Shown here: positions 35,260 to 45,088 of the stretch, one piece after another
Position numbering within the stretch: the stretch's first letter is position 1
Layout: each line of letters begins with the position of its first letter
Assembly (NCBI GenBank): GCA_963576725.1
Contig: OY755240.1
Span: forward strand, 63,700,412-63,764,411
Origin: Azorinus chamasolen
Taxonomy: Eukaryota; Mollusca; Bivalvia; Cardiida; Solecurtidae
Reading direction: 5' to 3'
DNA length: 64,000 nt
Made by a program: the position numbers and the translations under genes
Notes under the pieces: generated by a model
The model's database searches: none
Seen by the model: the letters and a program-made list of their open reading frames with translations, nothing else
Told to the model about the DNA's origin: nothing

Positions 35260-38200
35260 CTGTACAAATAAATAAAATTTTCATTATAGATATTTGTTAA
35301 CATATTCAGCCCTTTACTCCATATATATACTCCGTCTGATCAGGGTCTGCTCTGTTTGCTTGTGGAATGATATACATTGTAGATCTTATTCTACAATCAT
35401 TGCCTGTATCAAAATTCCCTGTGTTCATTTACTACTATAAAAATCGTCCAAATAATACAAATGTCTTTATTTCTTACATGAATATTCATGGAGTAAAGGG
35501 TTATAGAAGTCTGCAATAGATTTTTCTGTTCTTACATAAATAAAACACGAGACCGGGACAAATCAATGTTAACCCTTTCCCTGTTCTACGTTTATTCCAA
35601 ATTTTAATACCTACTGAATATTCATGGAAACAATAGTTACAACGACATATTATAGAAAGTGAAACATGGTAGCCATTTTAGAAAGTAAAGAAGTATATCT
35701 TCCAAATTCCACTTGCAAACAGAGTAGACCCTGATCAGACGGCTCCTATAGGAGCCGTCTGATCTGGGTCTACTCTGCTTACAAATTCGTGAAAACACGG
35801 TTATTTGAAGGAAAGGGTTAACCATTCTTGTGCTAAACGCGACCTGACCACAGGTACATGTATATATGTCAGAATTGCTTTAATTGGTTTTAAAACATTA
35901 ATTAAATAATGTCCTCGATGTATCTGAACCGATCGCAGCACAAATTGGCATGAATAACATATTCTGAAAAAAGCCCCCCTCCGACGGCCTGTAAAATATG
36001 TTATCCATGCCAATTTGTGCTGCGATCGGTTCAGATACATCGAGGACATTATTTAATTAATGTTTTGAAACCAATTAAAGCAATTCTGACATATATACAT
36101 GTACCTGTGGACCTGACTGGCGTTTACAAACAGACTGGGTCCAGATTAGACCCCAGTTACACCTGCATCTCGTCAGTATCCAGGCTCACTCGGAACATCT
36201 CGGTTATTTCTATATTCCGAACTCTGACGGAATACGGCGAGTAGTTTCGATTTGACATTAACTCTTTAAAGACTTTCGCTGCCAATGTCGCATCTATAAT
36301 TACCTATGCACACAGTTTGAATCCAGATTAGACACCGAGTAACTCAGGATCCAAACTGTTTGTTACTGTCTACTCGTACTATGTTATGAAACAAAAATAA
36401 AGAAAAACTGAAAATTGTACCAGACGACAAAGTTTGCAGACGACAAAAGTTGGCAGCGAAAGAGTTTAACCCATTTGCCAACAGTGGATTCTTCCATGAT
36501 TATATATTGGAATAGTCCATTTTTTATTTAAGGTGTGCCTGGTCTAAATTTTCAATTTCGTTTTGTTTTATATTGAAAATCCTATCGGCAAACAGTGTAG
36601 ACTCTGATCAGACGCCACATTATGCGGCGTCTGATCAGAGTCTACACTGTTTGCCTACGTCCCATATATCGGATCGTGGGAACAAATGGGTTAAGTCTAG
36701 TTGTTCAAACGCTTGCACGAACATTTAGCAGACGAGCAAACATAAATGTTAACACCAGAAGGGTTAAAACTTAAAAATAAGCACTACGAATTGTATATAT
36801 ACATGTATAGGACTGTTTCTTTAACCATTGACTCGGTGAATATTCATTTAGGGAAACAATGACACCATGCATAGTAATCAGATTGCTATAATAGCACATG
36901 GACACTGGACAGGAATAGTTGGCCATAGCAAAAACTGAAGAATTACATCTATGTTATATCATAGGACAGAACAGACACTGGAACCGTCTGATTTGGGATT
37001 ATTCTGCTTGCGAAGGCGTAGAAAAGAAGATGTATTTATAGAGTAAAGGGTTAACCCTTTTTAATGAATATTCATGTAGGGTTCTCACCATTATGAAAAG
37101 TCAACTCAATTCTGATAGTAAAACTATTTATTGACATGTTAGTAGAGAATCAGATCTGTAACATAATTACCATAAAACATCTCTATAACAACCACTAAAT
37201 AGTGTTAATTAGTTGGTATTTAGGACAGGTGGCTGCTTAAAGCAATGTGAAAGTAAAACAGAACGCTTTAAGCAGCCACCTGACTTTAATACAAACTACC
37301 TGATGTAAGTGAATGGCCGTTATAGAGAGGTTTTACTGTATAACGCACAGTCCCTGGTCAGACAACTCCTACAAGGAACTGTCTGACCTATGTCCGCTTT
37401 GCTGTACAGGCGTAAAAAGGGCATGGTTACGAAGTAAATGGCGCTCATTGTCCGGTAGTGGCAGATACCATTAATCCATTCTCTCCTACTGACGCCGTTT
37501 GCCACCTCCTGTAAAAGTCATCTTTTGAAACCATTGTGCCCCATAGGAGTAAATGCTGTATTTATCACAATAGATTCAAAATTACACACACGTTTTTAAG
37601 TTTACAAAAGTTCCCTTTTCTCTAGTAAATGTTCCTTTTCGGTGGATTTATTCAAAGCGGTTGGGTCTAAAATAGTCCAGAAGGGAATAGTTTAACTCAT
37701 TCCCTCCTTAACTACTTTTAGAACCAACCTCTTGGAATAAATCTAGTACTGAAAAGGAGCATTTACTAGAAAACGTGTTTTTGTAGAATTGTATAGTTTT
37801 TAAATCAATGTGATAAATAGAGTGTTTGTTCCTATGGATTAAATACTCTATTTATCACAATACATGTAGTTTTAAAAAATGACTCTTACAGAAGGTCAAC
37901 ATTTGGAGGGAATTAGTTAAACCTTTACTCCATAAATACTCCTTTCTACGCCTTTGCAAACAGAGAACAAGACGGCTCCTATAGGAGCCGTCTGATCAGG
38001 GTCTGCTCTGTTTGTTTATGATATAATATAGATATCAGTGTACAGTTTCTGCCATGGACAACACCTTCTGTGTCTCATGTGCTGTTGTCAATCTAATTAA
38101 TATTCATGACGTCATTATTTCTTACAGGAATATTCATAGAGTAAAGAGTTATTATATCATCTTCTCATCAGGATCCAAACTGATTAACACTGGTGGTATT

Positions 38201-40727
38201 TTTTTTATTTTTCGAAGAAAATATAGTTTGCAGACGACAATTAGCTTGCAATGCGCTGAGTGTCGTCGGTTGGTTGCCCGAATCTGGAGTAGGAAGTGAG
38301 CAGCATTTATCTGATTCCGTATGCATGTTTAACAGCTGCGTTTTTGCTGTGGCTTTGTCAGCTTGTCACTTTGTGGTCTACATGAATATGTTCGAAGTAA
38401 TTAAAATTTGACATGCTCAGTAACTGTCTGCAAATATGGCTTCTGCTGCAATCCTGAAATTTGTTTTACTTCCTTCGTCGTTGTTCAAGAAATGTAGTCA
38501 AAATGACAAACTGTTTGGATCCTGATGAGATGCTGAGTTACCCTTCGTCTCATCTGGATCCAAACTGTTTGCATACATTAATATAGAATATCACGTCCGC
38601 GTGCAAATAGTTCCATCACACATTAATCCAATGGCGAACATCGTTAACTACATGTATGACTAAGCTTTGTACAGAAATAAATCAAATTCAAATTGTATTA
38701 CAGTAGAACCTGTCTTAACCCATTCCCTCATTTTGACGCATTTTGACGCCTCTGCAAAGGGCACTTTCTGAAACCATTATGATAGATAGAGCATTTGCTC
38801 CATATGAGCAAATGCTCTATTTATCACAATGGTTTCAAAACTGCAAAGTTAAAAAATGTTCCCTTTGTCTAGTAAATGCTCCTTTTCGGTAGATTTAATC
38901 AAAGGGGTATGATCTAAAAATAGCTTATGAGGGAATGGGTTAAGCGTTCCTTAAAGGGGATCTAAATCTGGGCCTTTAAGACAGATGGACAACTTAAAGC
39001 AGGTTGAAAGTAGTACAGAAAGCTCCTATTGTAGCTTTCTTTATTAGTTTTGCCATATATTAAGCAACCACTTGCTTTTAAGACTCATATATTCAATTAC
39101 TGAAATGTATATAGATTAATATGGGTTCTACTGTTATATCTATATCATTTAAATAGTTCAGGCTGACCATTTGCTTAAATTCTGGATGAATAAGGAAATA
39201 TAAAAAAAACAACCTCGCTAATACAACGTACAGTAAAACCCCACTAATGCGACCACCAAAAAGGGGCATAATTCACAGTGGCAAGGGCAGGTGGATGCTT
39301 AATGCAGGACGAAAGTTATGCAGAAAGCTCCTATAGGAGCTTTCTGCATAACTTTCGTCCTGCATTAAGCAACCACCTGCTTATGAAAACAGCCATGTTT
39401 GTTTAAGTGGTCGCATTAAGTGGTCGCATTAGCTAATACAACGTACTTATCTTTAAAACAGGTAAATACGCCTTTCTATGCCTCTGTAACAGTCACTTCT
39501 TGAAACCACTGGGATAGGAACAAATGCTCTATTTATCACAATGGTTTCAGTACTACAAAATTCTAACTTTTTCCTTTTCACTAGTAAATGCTCCTTTTAG
39601 GTAGATTAATTCAAAGAGGTTGGGTCTAAAAATAGCCTATGAGGGAATGAGTTAAGTCAGGGTTAAAGTAACCGGCAGAATAGAATGGGAATGGGACTAT
39701 TCGTATGTATAGTGTCCTGCTTCATAATAACTCTTATCCAGCTATCCGCGACGTGATTCGCATTTGCAAACGGCTTATATCCAGATGAGACGCCGACTAA
39801 CCCCGCGTCTCATCAGGATCCAAACTGGTTGACACCCGGTCAATAGTTTCTCAAAAGCTCGTTCGGATCGGAGAGAGTCAAAACTGCACGAGATCCAAAT
39901 TTGAACAACATTATTAATACACCGCAAGATAAGCGTTAAACATTCACAATACAGAAAAATCTCGATTATTCGAACACTAAAATACGTATAATCGATTATT
40001 CGAACACCCGAACGTCTCGTCCCTAGAAAAAGAATCTAACATGGGCGGTGTTATATTATGCATACATACGCTATACATATAAAAGCCTTGTCAAGTAAAC
40101 AAATCGGGTTTTCGCTAAATTCTCATAGTATAAAATCTTGCATTTCGGTTTCAGTGAATTCTAGTCAACGACTTAAGAATTATATCAAACGACTTTAGAG
40201 AAATGTCTGACGATACAAAAGTTTAGAGAAAAAAAACACACACAAAAACCCCCAAGAGAGCAAATAATAACAAATGGAAATATTCAGCTATGGAAACGCC
40301 CCACCACTTCGGGTGTACTCGGTTTCATTAGCTTCTGGAGACTGGTTCTGGAGTAATAGTCCGGACAATAAAGGAAACTGCTTGGAAAAGGGGTGGGGTG
40401 GATTTAATTTGATAGCGGACCCTAGAGGAGCCCTCTCATCGGGGTCTGCACTGTTTATCATGTTACACCTTTCTCTAGAAAAATCCTAAATACTCACCAA
40501 AAGCTTGACCTGTTTGAATTTTGGACTACTCCATTTGAAAATTCAGCGTTGTAAGAGAAGCAGACGTTATTGTTACAAGAGGATATGGATCATGCTGTAA
40601 AACACAAGTAGATCTACTCCCTATCAAGGGAAATATCGTTACAACAAGAAAACTCTGAAAACTTACCTTTAACAACGACAAAAGTGGTTTCTGCAAGACT
40701 CCAAACAGTCGCCAATAATAGCGCCAT
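33974..40727 (-). CDS. Putative secreted Ser/Thr-rich protein, 448 aa, two exons; family not recognised
   Basis: Exon 1 is 40727-40667, exon 2 is 35259-33974, both on the minus strand. Exon 1 starts at an ATG in a strong GCCATGG context and encodes MALLLATVWSLA then ETTFVVVK, a signal peptide with likely cleavage near WSLA-E; it ends at a GTAAGT donor in phase 1. Exon 2 follows the acceptor TTTATTTGTACAG, also phase 1, and ends at a stop at 33974. The mature protein begins with a strongly basic stretch (about residues 21-95, e.g. KLTEKQRRLDARRLADAK), followed by ~300 residues rich in Thr, Ser and Asn, probably disordered and possibly glycosylated. Residues 350-383 are a 17-residue tandem repeat (GPLGVAV.DVTIA). 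I recognise no domain. Joining the two exons is an inference from phase, splice sites and signal peptide; extra exons in the 5.4-kb intron are possible. Confidence 0.6.
35309..35504 (-). mobile_element. TTAA-2 MITE, reverse, in the gene's intron
   Basis: CCCTTTACTCCATATATA, single hairpin arm, AATATTCATGGAGTAAAGGG right end. 50 bp from the exon 2 acceptor. Confidence 0.7.
35569..35821 (+). mobile_element. TTAA-1 MITE, intact, intronic
   Basis: TTAACCCTTTCCCTGTTC to GAAGGAAAGGGTTAA, 253 bp; tip GGCTCCTATAGGAGCC at 35740-35755. Confidence 0.88.
35848..36110. repeat. Near-perfect 116-bp inverted repeat with 31-bp loop
   Basis: Left arm 35848-35963, right arm 35995-36110; I find only two mismatches. 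The loop is GC-rich (AGCCCCCCTCCGACGG). Outer AAACGC / GCGTTT continues the symmetry with small indels to about 35835 and 36125. It lies in the intron of the secreted-protein gene, so it could be transcribed into a long RNA hairpin. Confidence 0.9.
36258..36469. mobile_element. TTAA-6 MITE with TTAA ends
   Basis: TTAACTCTTTAAAGACTTTC to TGGCAGCGAAAGAGTTTAA; hairpin CAGTTTGAATCCAGATTAG / GGATCCAAACTG. It shares its right TTAA with the next element. Confidence 0.78.
36466..36694. mobile_element. TTAA-7 MITE
   Basis: TTAACCCATTTGCCAACAG to GAACAAATGGGTTAA; long palindrome GGCAAACAGTGTAGACTCTG / CAGAGTCTACACTGTTTGCC with tip GACGCCACATTATGCGGCGTC (positions 36609-36629). Confidence 0.82.
36821..37054 (+). 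mobile_element. TTAA-2 MITE
   Basis: TTAACCATTGACTCGGTGAA to GAGTAAAGGGTTAA; the hairpin left arm is mostly deleted. Shares the right TTAA with the next copy. Confidence 0.75.
37051..37445 (+). mobile_element. TTAA-2 MITE with nested TA-1
   Basis: TTAACCCTTTTTAATGAATA start; body interrupted by TA-1 at 37170-37338; hairpin remnant 37350-37400 (ACAACTCCTACAAGGAAC). Confidence 0.72.
37170..37338. mobile_element. TA-1 MITE, hairpin tip deleted
   Basis: CCATAAAACATCTCTATAAC / GTTATAGAGAGGTTTTACTG with TA flanks; GTAAAACAGAACGCTTTAAG shows the lost centre. Confidence 0.8.
37471..37695 (-). mobile_element. TTAA-3 MITE, reverse
   Basis: TTAATCCATTCTCTCCTACT to GAAGGGAATAGTTTAA; palindrome left arm partly lost. 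First of three elements joined by single TTAAs. Confidence 0.78.
37692..37920 (+). mobile_element. TTAA-3 MITE
   Basis: TTAACTCATTCCCTCCTTAA to GGAGGGAATTAGTTAA; palindrome AGTGTTTGTTCCTATGG / ATTAAATACT. Confidence 0.78.
37917..38151 (-). mobile_element. TTAA-2 MITE, reverse
   Basis: TTAAACCTTTACTCCATAAA to GAGTAAAGAGTTAT; tip GGCTCCTATAGGAGCC at 37975-37990. Confidence 0.82.
38507..38573. repeat. TTAA-6 hairpin
   Basis: CTGTTTGGATCCTGATGAGA / TCTCATCTGGATCCAAACTG. Confidence 0.65.
38701..39133. mobile_element. TA-3 MITE with TTAA-3 insertion
   Basis: CAGTAGAACCTGTCTTAA after TA; resumes TTAAGCGTTCCTTAAAG; tip AAAGCTCCTATTGTAGCTTT; right end GGGTTCTACTG. Confidence 0.82.
38715..38942 (-). 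mobile_element. TTAA-3 MITE nested in TA-3
   Basis: TTAACCCATTCCCTCATTTT to GAGGGAATGGGTTAA at offset 14 of the TA-3 end; palindrome GAGCATTTGCTCCATATG / GAGCAAATGCTC. Confidence 0.86.
39231..39431. mobile_element. TA-2 MITE, right end lost
   Basis: CAGTAAAACCCCACTAATGC left; perfect palindrome to tip AAGCTCCTATAGGAGCTT; right stops at GGTCGCATTAG. Flanked by a 15-bp direct repeat GCTAATACAACGTAC (39217-39231, 39432-39446). Confidence 0.78.
39462..39654 (-). repeat. TTAA-3 MITE, reverse, truncated
   Basis: TACGCCTTTCTATGCCTC to GAGGGAATGAGTTAA; palindrome left arm deleted. Confidence 0.7.
39761..39865 (+). repeat. TTAA-6 fragment
   Basis: CCAGATGAGACGCCGACTAA / GCGTCTCATCAGGATCCAAA, then AGTTTCTCAAAAGCTCG. 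Confidence 0.6.
39957..40020 (+). repeat. Pogo-like terminal repeat fragment
   Basis: CAGAAAAATCTCGATTATTC and a second copy ATCGATTATTCGAACACCCG. No partner end found. Confidence 0.4.
40262..40565 (+). repeat. TTAA-4 MITE, degenerate left part
   Basis: CCTAGAGGAGCCCTCTCATC, GGGTCTGCACTGTTTATCAT, and TTGAAAATTCAGCGTTGTAA end, as in the copy at 55894. Lies ~100 bp from exon 1 of the secreted-protein gene, within its intron. Confidence 0.6.
40667..40727 (-). CDS. Exon 1 (signal peptide) of the putative secreted protein
   Basis: 20 codons plus one base. An upstream ATG at 40738 in another frame (MDSPWRYYWRLFG) has a weaker context and does not give a signal peptide. Confidence 0.55.
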
Positions 40728-40977
40728 GGCGAGTCCATTACACATGTTCATAATTATTGATGTTTCTACGTCGGTATAGATCTGCTGCTTTATGTTTCAA
40801 AACGTTTTAACGTGTTGTCCAAGCTATAAATTTCCAAGACGGATGAGAAATTTAAAACGCCATCAGTTATTGAAATACCAATACTTTTGTTCATCTATAT
40901 ACGAGAACGAAACAGACATGTTGAACATTAGCGCTTCAGGAATTAGATTGCATTGTTGTCTAATGAAACCAACAGTA

Positions 40978-41174
40978 CAGTAGAACTTGTCTTAAGCGAC
41001 TGTCAAAAAGATGTCTAATTATGGGTCTGTAGGGCAGGTGGTAGCTCAATGCAGGACAAAAGTAATGCAGAAAGCTCCTATAGGAGCTTTCTGCATTACT
41101 TTTGTCCTGCATTGAGCAACCATCTGCTTTTTTAAGATTCCTGCGTTCAAAGTCGCTTAAGAGAGGTGCTACTG
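40978..41174. mobile_element. TA-3 MITE, intact
   Basis: CAGTAGAACTTGTCTTAAGC / GCTTAAGAGAGGTGCTACTG with TA flanks; perfect inner palindrome from TGCAGGACAAAAGTAATGC to tip AAGCTCCTATAGGAGCTT. It lies upstream of the secreted-protein gene. Confidence 0.88.
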
Positions 41175-41225
41175 TACATACAAACATGTCATCATAGTTT
41201 GGGGTTGTTTGGATGAGATTTATTT

Positions 41226-41379
41226 TAACCTTTTGAATGCGGGAAAACAGTGTACTATCATTTGTAAACAGTGTAGGCTCAGATCAGAGGGATCCTAGAG
41301 GAGCTCTCTGATCAGGGTCTGCACTGTTTGTCATTCAAAACGATCTATCAATTTTAGGCTTTTCATGCTGAATGGGTTC
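41226..41379 (+). mobile_element. TTAA-4 MITE
   Basis: TTAACCTTTTGAATGCGGG, hairpin AACAGTGTAGGCTCAGATC / GATCAGGGTCTGCACTGTT with tip ATCCTAGAGGAGCT, right side TGAATGGGTT. Confidence 0.68.
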
Positions 41380-41538
41380 CATAGTTAAACGGCGACAGAC
41401 TCATTCCACTCTGAATGTTTGATGCATTTAATGGATTTAATTTCATGAGACCGCATCAAAGTGACAAGACGTATTTTATCACCAATGAGGCATGACATGA
41501 AGAATGAACGGTATTGACTACATGATAATTAGCATGAG

Positions 41539-41708
41539 CAGTGTCTATTCTAGGGAAGGGGATGGGGATTTTGAACCCCCCCCCCTATTTTTCATGGGAG
41601 GGGTGAATTTTCTATATAGATAAAGAAGGCCCATTGGCTTAAATTGATGTGATATCTGAATTTTAGTCAAAATTCTCCCCTCATTTTTGAATCCTAGAAT
41701 AGACACTG
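41539..41708. mobile_element. TIR element, 170 bp, hAT-like
   Basis: CAGTGTCTATTCTAGG / CCTAGAATAGACACTG exact. A clean 8-bp duplication is not visible, so the class is uncertain. Holds a run of ten C. Confidence 0.65.
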
Positions 41709-41751
41709 CATGATCATTAGAGACTTAAACCATGACCTCATGAATGGACTA

Positions 41752-42160
41752 CAGTAAAACCCCTCTAATGCGACCGCCTAAAAGAGGTATAATTCTGGGT
41801 TGTAGAGACAGGTGGTAGCTTAATGCAGGACAAAAGTACAGTAGAACCCCTCTAATGCGACCGCCTAAAAGAGGTATAATTCTGGGTTGGAGAGGCAGGT
41901 AGTAGCTTTATGCAGGACAAAGGTACAGTAGAACCCCTCTAATGCGACCACTTAATGAATAAAAACATATCTTTATAAACACAGAATTATACCTCTTTTA
42001 TGTGGTCGCATTAGAGGGATTTTACTGTAATGCAGAAAACTCCTAGATGAGCTTTCTGCATTATATACTATTGTCTTGTATTAAGCAACCACCTGCTTAT
42101 AAAGACACCTGCTTATAAATGTTTTATTCATTAAATGGTCGCATTAGAGGGGTTCTACCG
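41752..42160. mobile_element. Nested TA-2 MITEs
   Basis: Three TA-2 left ends in a row (41752, 41839, 41926), each preceded by TA. The third is a complete 102-bp copy (41926-42027); only one outer right half follows, ending GAGGGGTTCTACCG. Confidence 0.8.
41926..42027. mobile_element. Minimal TA-2 MITE, 102 bp
   Basis: CAGTAGAACCCCTCTAATGC to GCATTAGAGGGATTTTACTG with no central palindrome; inserted at AGGTA-ATGCAG of another TA-2. Confidence 0.82.
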
Positions 42161-42331
42161 TATTCATGCAGCAAATAATGACTTTATGATCAAGGAAAAA
42201 ATTACAATGGCAGCTACTATAGAATCAGACCTATATTATTTCATTATAGAGAAGATTGTAGGAGCTGTCTGATCTGGGTCTACTCTCTTTGCAAATGTGT
42301 AAAAATGCTTGTCTTTCGAGTAGAAGGTTAA

Positions 42332-42658
42332 CTTCATTTACATATTCTTGACTATTCATGTATTCTGTGTGCTGATCTAAATCAAAACAATACATGTTTA
42401 CGTCGGCCTATTTCGGAAAAATCCACGAATCAGTTCAAATTCGTGATTCCTATCAAATATACCGAATTTCAACGATAATATCCGATTCGCATAATCAGAA
42501 ATCACGCTTTTAAGCGGATTTTCCCGAAGTTAGCAATCATGACTGTAGGATAGGTTCCATAAGAAGAATTTACATTGAGGGGCAAAGTTTTGTTTCCGTC
42601 ATTGACGTATATCAATCGATCAGTCGACACAATATATATACCACACTGTTTTTTGGCC
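42332..42658. other. Unassigned AT-rich DNA
   Basis: Holds weak inverted repeats (CGAATCAGTTCAAATTCGTG; TCGGAAAAATCC / GGATTTTCCCGA) and no coding signal. Confidence 0.4.
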
Positions 42659-42840
42659 ATTAAACTTTGAATGCGTGACATGCATATACCGTCATTTGCA
42701 AACAGTGCGAATCTAGATCAGAAGGCTGCTTGAGGGGTCTGGATCTGCAGTGTTTTTCATTCAAAGCCCTCTGAATGGACTCTGTAGTTAAACAATGATT
42801 GGCCATTCCACTTTGAAAATTCAGCATTGAAGACTTAACG
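42659..42840 (+). repeat. TTAA-4 MITE, degenerate
   Basis: ATTAAACTTTGAATGCGTG, decayed hairpin, TTTGAAAATTCAGCATTGAA and CTTAAC end. Confidence 0.6.
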
Positions 42841-43431
42841 ACCGGAAGTATACCTGCAGCTAGGGATGAAACGTTGTCTGAATCATTTTCTTGACAAATG
42901 TATGGAAAGCCATAAAGGACATATTGTAGTTGTAAAAGTGTCAGTTGCATTTAGTTCAGTCACGCTTTAATTTATTTACAGACAATCAAATCCTGCATGT
43001 CATTTACATGTATATTGTCTATCAAACAGAAAAAAACCCAAAAACAACTTAAATAAAAAGAATTTTGGAGCTTAGACCGATGTACATGCGAATTGGGTGG
43101 GGGTGGGAGTAGGGGTGGTAGTGGTGGTGTTCCAATGAAGTATGAGGAAATAGTGCAACCAGGAATGGTTTAGTCGGAATGTTACGTAAAATAAATTAGA
43201 TATAAATTAAAATTAAATATTACGTAGATTTGTATAGCATTAAATTATTTTTTCATTAAAAGTTGTTTAAAAATTACCGTTAATTATAATTTATCATTAA
43301 AACTCAAGAATATTCGAAAATAAATTACTTAGGGAACCAAACAAAACCTGTCAGGGGGCCTTAAACCTGCGAATGTTGGCGAGTTAAATTTAGTGTCACG
43401 TGAACTAACTGCCTGCACGTGTTACTGTGCA
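42841..43431. other. No recognised feature
   Basis: AT-rich sequence with a G-rich TGGGGGTGGGAGTAGGGGTG stretch near 43100; no ORF or repeat family recognised. Confidence 0.4.
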
Positions 43432-43856
43432 TGTAACCCTTGACACCATAGATACGCCTTTAAATAACACCTTTACAAACAGAGTAGATCAAGATCAGAC
43501 AGTTGCTGTAGGATCAGGGTCTGCTGTGTTTGCTTATGAAATTATATACAGTAAAATCCCGCTAATGCGACCACCAAAAAAGTATTATTCTGGGTGTTGG
43601 GTGCAGGTGATAGCTTAATGCAGGACAAAAGTAATGCAGAGAGCTTTCTGTATTACTTTTGTCCTGCATTAAACAACCACCTGCTTATAAGACACCCATG
43701 TTTATTCATTAAGTGGTCGCATTAGAGGGGTTCTACTGCATTTTCTACGATGGCCAATAAATCACGTTTTATGATCATATGCAATTTACAAAACCAGCTT
43801 ATTAATATTAATAATGTTATCTGTAACATAATATTCACGGAGCAAAGGGATATGTG
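43432..43856 (-). mobile_element. TTAA-2 MITE, reverse, with nested TA-2
   Basis: CCCTTGACACCATAGATACG, hairpin, TATGAAATTATA, TA-2 copy, then CTACGATGGCCAATAAATCA and ATATTCACGGAGCAAAGGG. Confidence 0.75.
43549..43738. mobile_element. TA-2 MITE nested in TTAA-2
   Basis: CAGTAAAATCCCGCTAATGC / GCATTAGAGGGGTTCTACTG; palindrome tip shortened to GAGAGCTTTC. Confidence 0.82.
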
Positions 43857-44132
43857 TTTCGCTGCTACTTGTTGTCGCCTGCAACATTTGTCGTCTGCTT
43901 CAGTTTTCATTATTTTTTCTTCCATTTTCTTTAGTAACAAAGCACATTCATTGTTCACACAGTTTGGATCCTGATGAGTCGCGGAGTAACTCGACGTCTC
44001 ATGTATTTATGGATCCAACTATTGTACAAATTATCACAGACTCGCAAATAGCAGCGAAAGAGTAAAAAACACCCATTAATGTCTAATATATGCATTCGCG
44101 GTCAATATGTTGATACGTTAATTTGCACAATA

Positions 44133-44336
44133 CAGTAAAACCTCTATATAACGGCCATTAAATTACACCAAACATTTTGTATTAAAGGCAGGTGGCTGCT
44201 GAAAGCAAAGTAGAAGTAAAACAGAACGCTCCTATAGGAGCGTTCTGTTTTACTTTTACCTTGCTTTAAGCAGCCACCTGCTTTAAATACCAACTAATTA
44301 ACACAGTTTAGTGGCCGTTATAGAGATGTTTTACTG
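44133..44336. mobile_element. TA-1 MITE, intact
   Basis: CAGTAAAACCTCTATATAAC / GTTATAGAGATGTTTTACTG, TA flanks; tip ACGCTCCTATAGGAGCGT. Confidence 0.9.
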
Positions 44337-44364
44337 TACAAAGCCACAAACAATTAAAGTCAGA

Positions 44365-44470
44365 ACTTAACCCTTACCGTGAAGTGCATTTGCCAAACAG
44401 CTTGGCGTCTAATCAGGATCAAAACTGTTATGACACCCGGTCACTAGTTTCTCAAAGGTTTAAGCGATTC
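44365..44470 (+). repeat. TTAA-6 MITE fragment
   Basis: TTAACCCTTACCGTGAAG, AACAGCTTGGCGTCTAATCA, AGTTTCTCAAAGG. Confidence 0.55.
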
Positions 44471-44473
44471 GAA

Positions 44474-44701
44474 TTAACCAATTCTCTCCTACTGACGCCT
44501 TTCAGCATTACTGTAAAAGTCATCTTTTAATCCATTGTGATAAATAGAGCATTTGTTCCGTAGGAGCATATGCTCTATTTATCACAATGGTTTCAAAACT
44601 ACACAATTCTTAAATTTTCTTTTTCTCTAGTAACTGCTCGTTTTCGATAGTTTTATTCAAACAGGTTGGTTCTAAAAATAGTCTAGGAGGGAATGGGTTA
44701 A
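44474..44701 (-). mobile_element. TTAA-3 MITE, reverse
   Basis: TTAACCAATTCTCTCCTACT to GGAGGGAATGGGTTAA; palindrome GAGCATTTGTTCCGTAG / GAGCATATGCTC. Confidence 0.85.
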
Positions 44702-44837
44702 GTTAAAACTGCTCCAGATTTATAAACGTTTGAACACGCATGTTTTCCCAGCGAGATAATGGGATATTGTGACCGTCTCTTGCTTGCAATTTTAATATCA
44801 TTAACCTCTTCAGTGCAAAATGTATCAAGACAAAATA

Positions 44838-45042
44838 CAACAGCACCTCTCTATACCGACCATCTAATGAATAAAATTTATTCAATAGACATAGTATATA
44901 AAAATCAGGTGGTTGCTTAATTCAGGGCGAAAACAATACAAAAAGCTTCTAAGGCTACTTTCGTCCTTCATTAAGCTATCACATGTCCTTAAAACACAGA
45001 AATAGACACCAATTGAGTGTCGTTACAGGGAGGTTTCGTTGT
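44838..45042. repeat. Divergent TA-type MITE
   Basis: ACAGCACCTCTCTATACCG / TCGTTACAGGGAGGTTTCGT with TGCTTAATTCAGGGCGAAAA / TTTCGTCCTTCATTAAGC arms. Confidence 0.6.
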
Positions 45043-45088
45043 ATGGTTTCATTGCCTTCATTTACGCATGAAAACTAGACCAAGGTAT

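Larger units (their letters stand above)
41725..42331 (+). mobile_element. TTAA-2 MITE carrying a TA-2 cluster
   Basis: TTAAACCATGACCTCATGAA, interrupted at TA by 41752-42160, resumes TTCATGCAGCAAATAATGAC; half hairpin; right end GAGTAGAAGGTTAA. Confidence 0.78.

Noticed and set aside
35801..36244. Two ORFs giving nearly the same protein on opposite strands
   Set aside because: Produced by the 116-bp inverted repeat; no independent evidence of coding.
41539..41708. Firm hAT assignment
   Set aside because: The terminal repeats are exact but no convincing 8-bp duplication is visible at the flanks.
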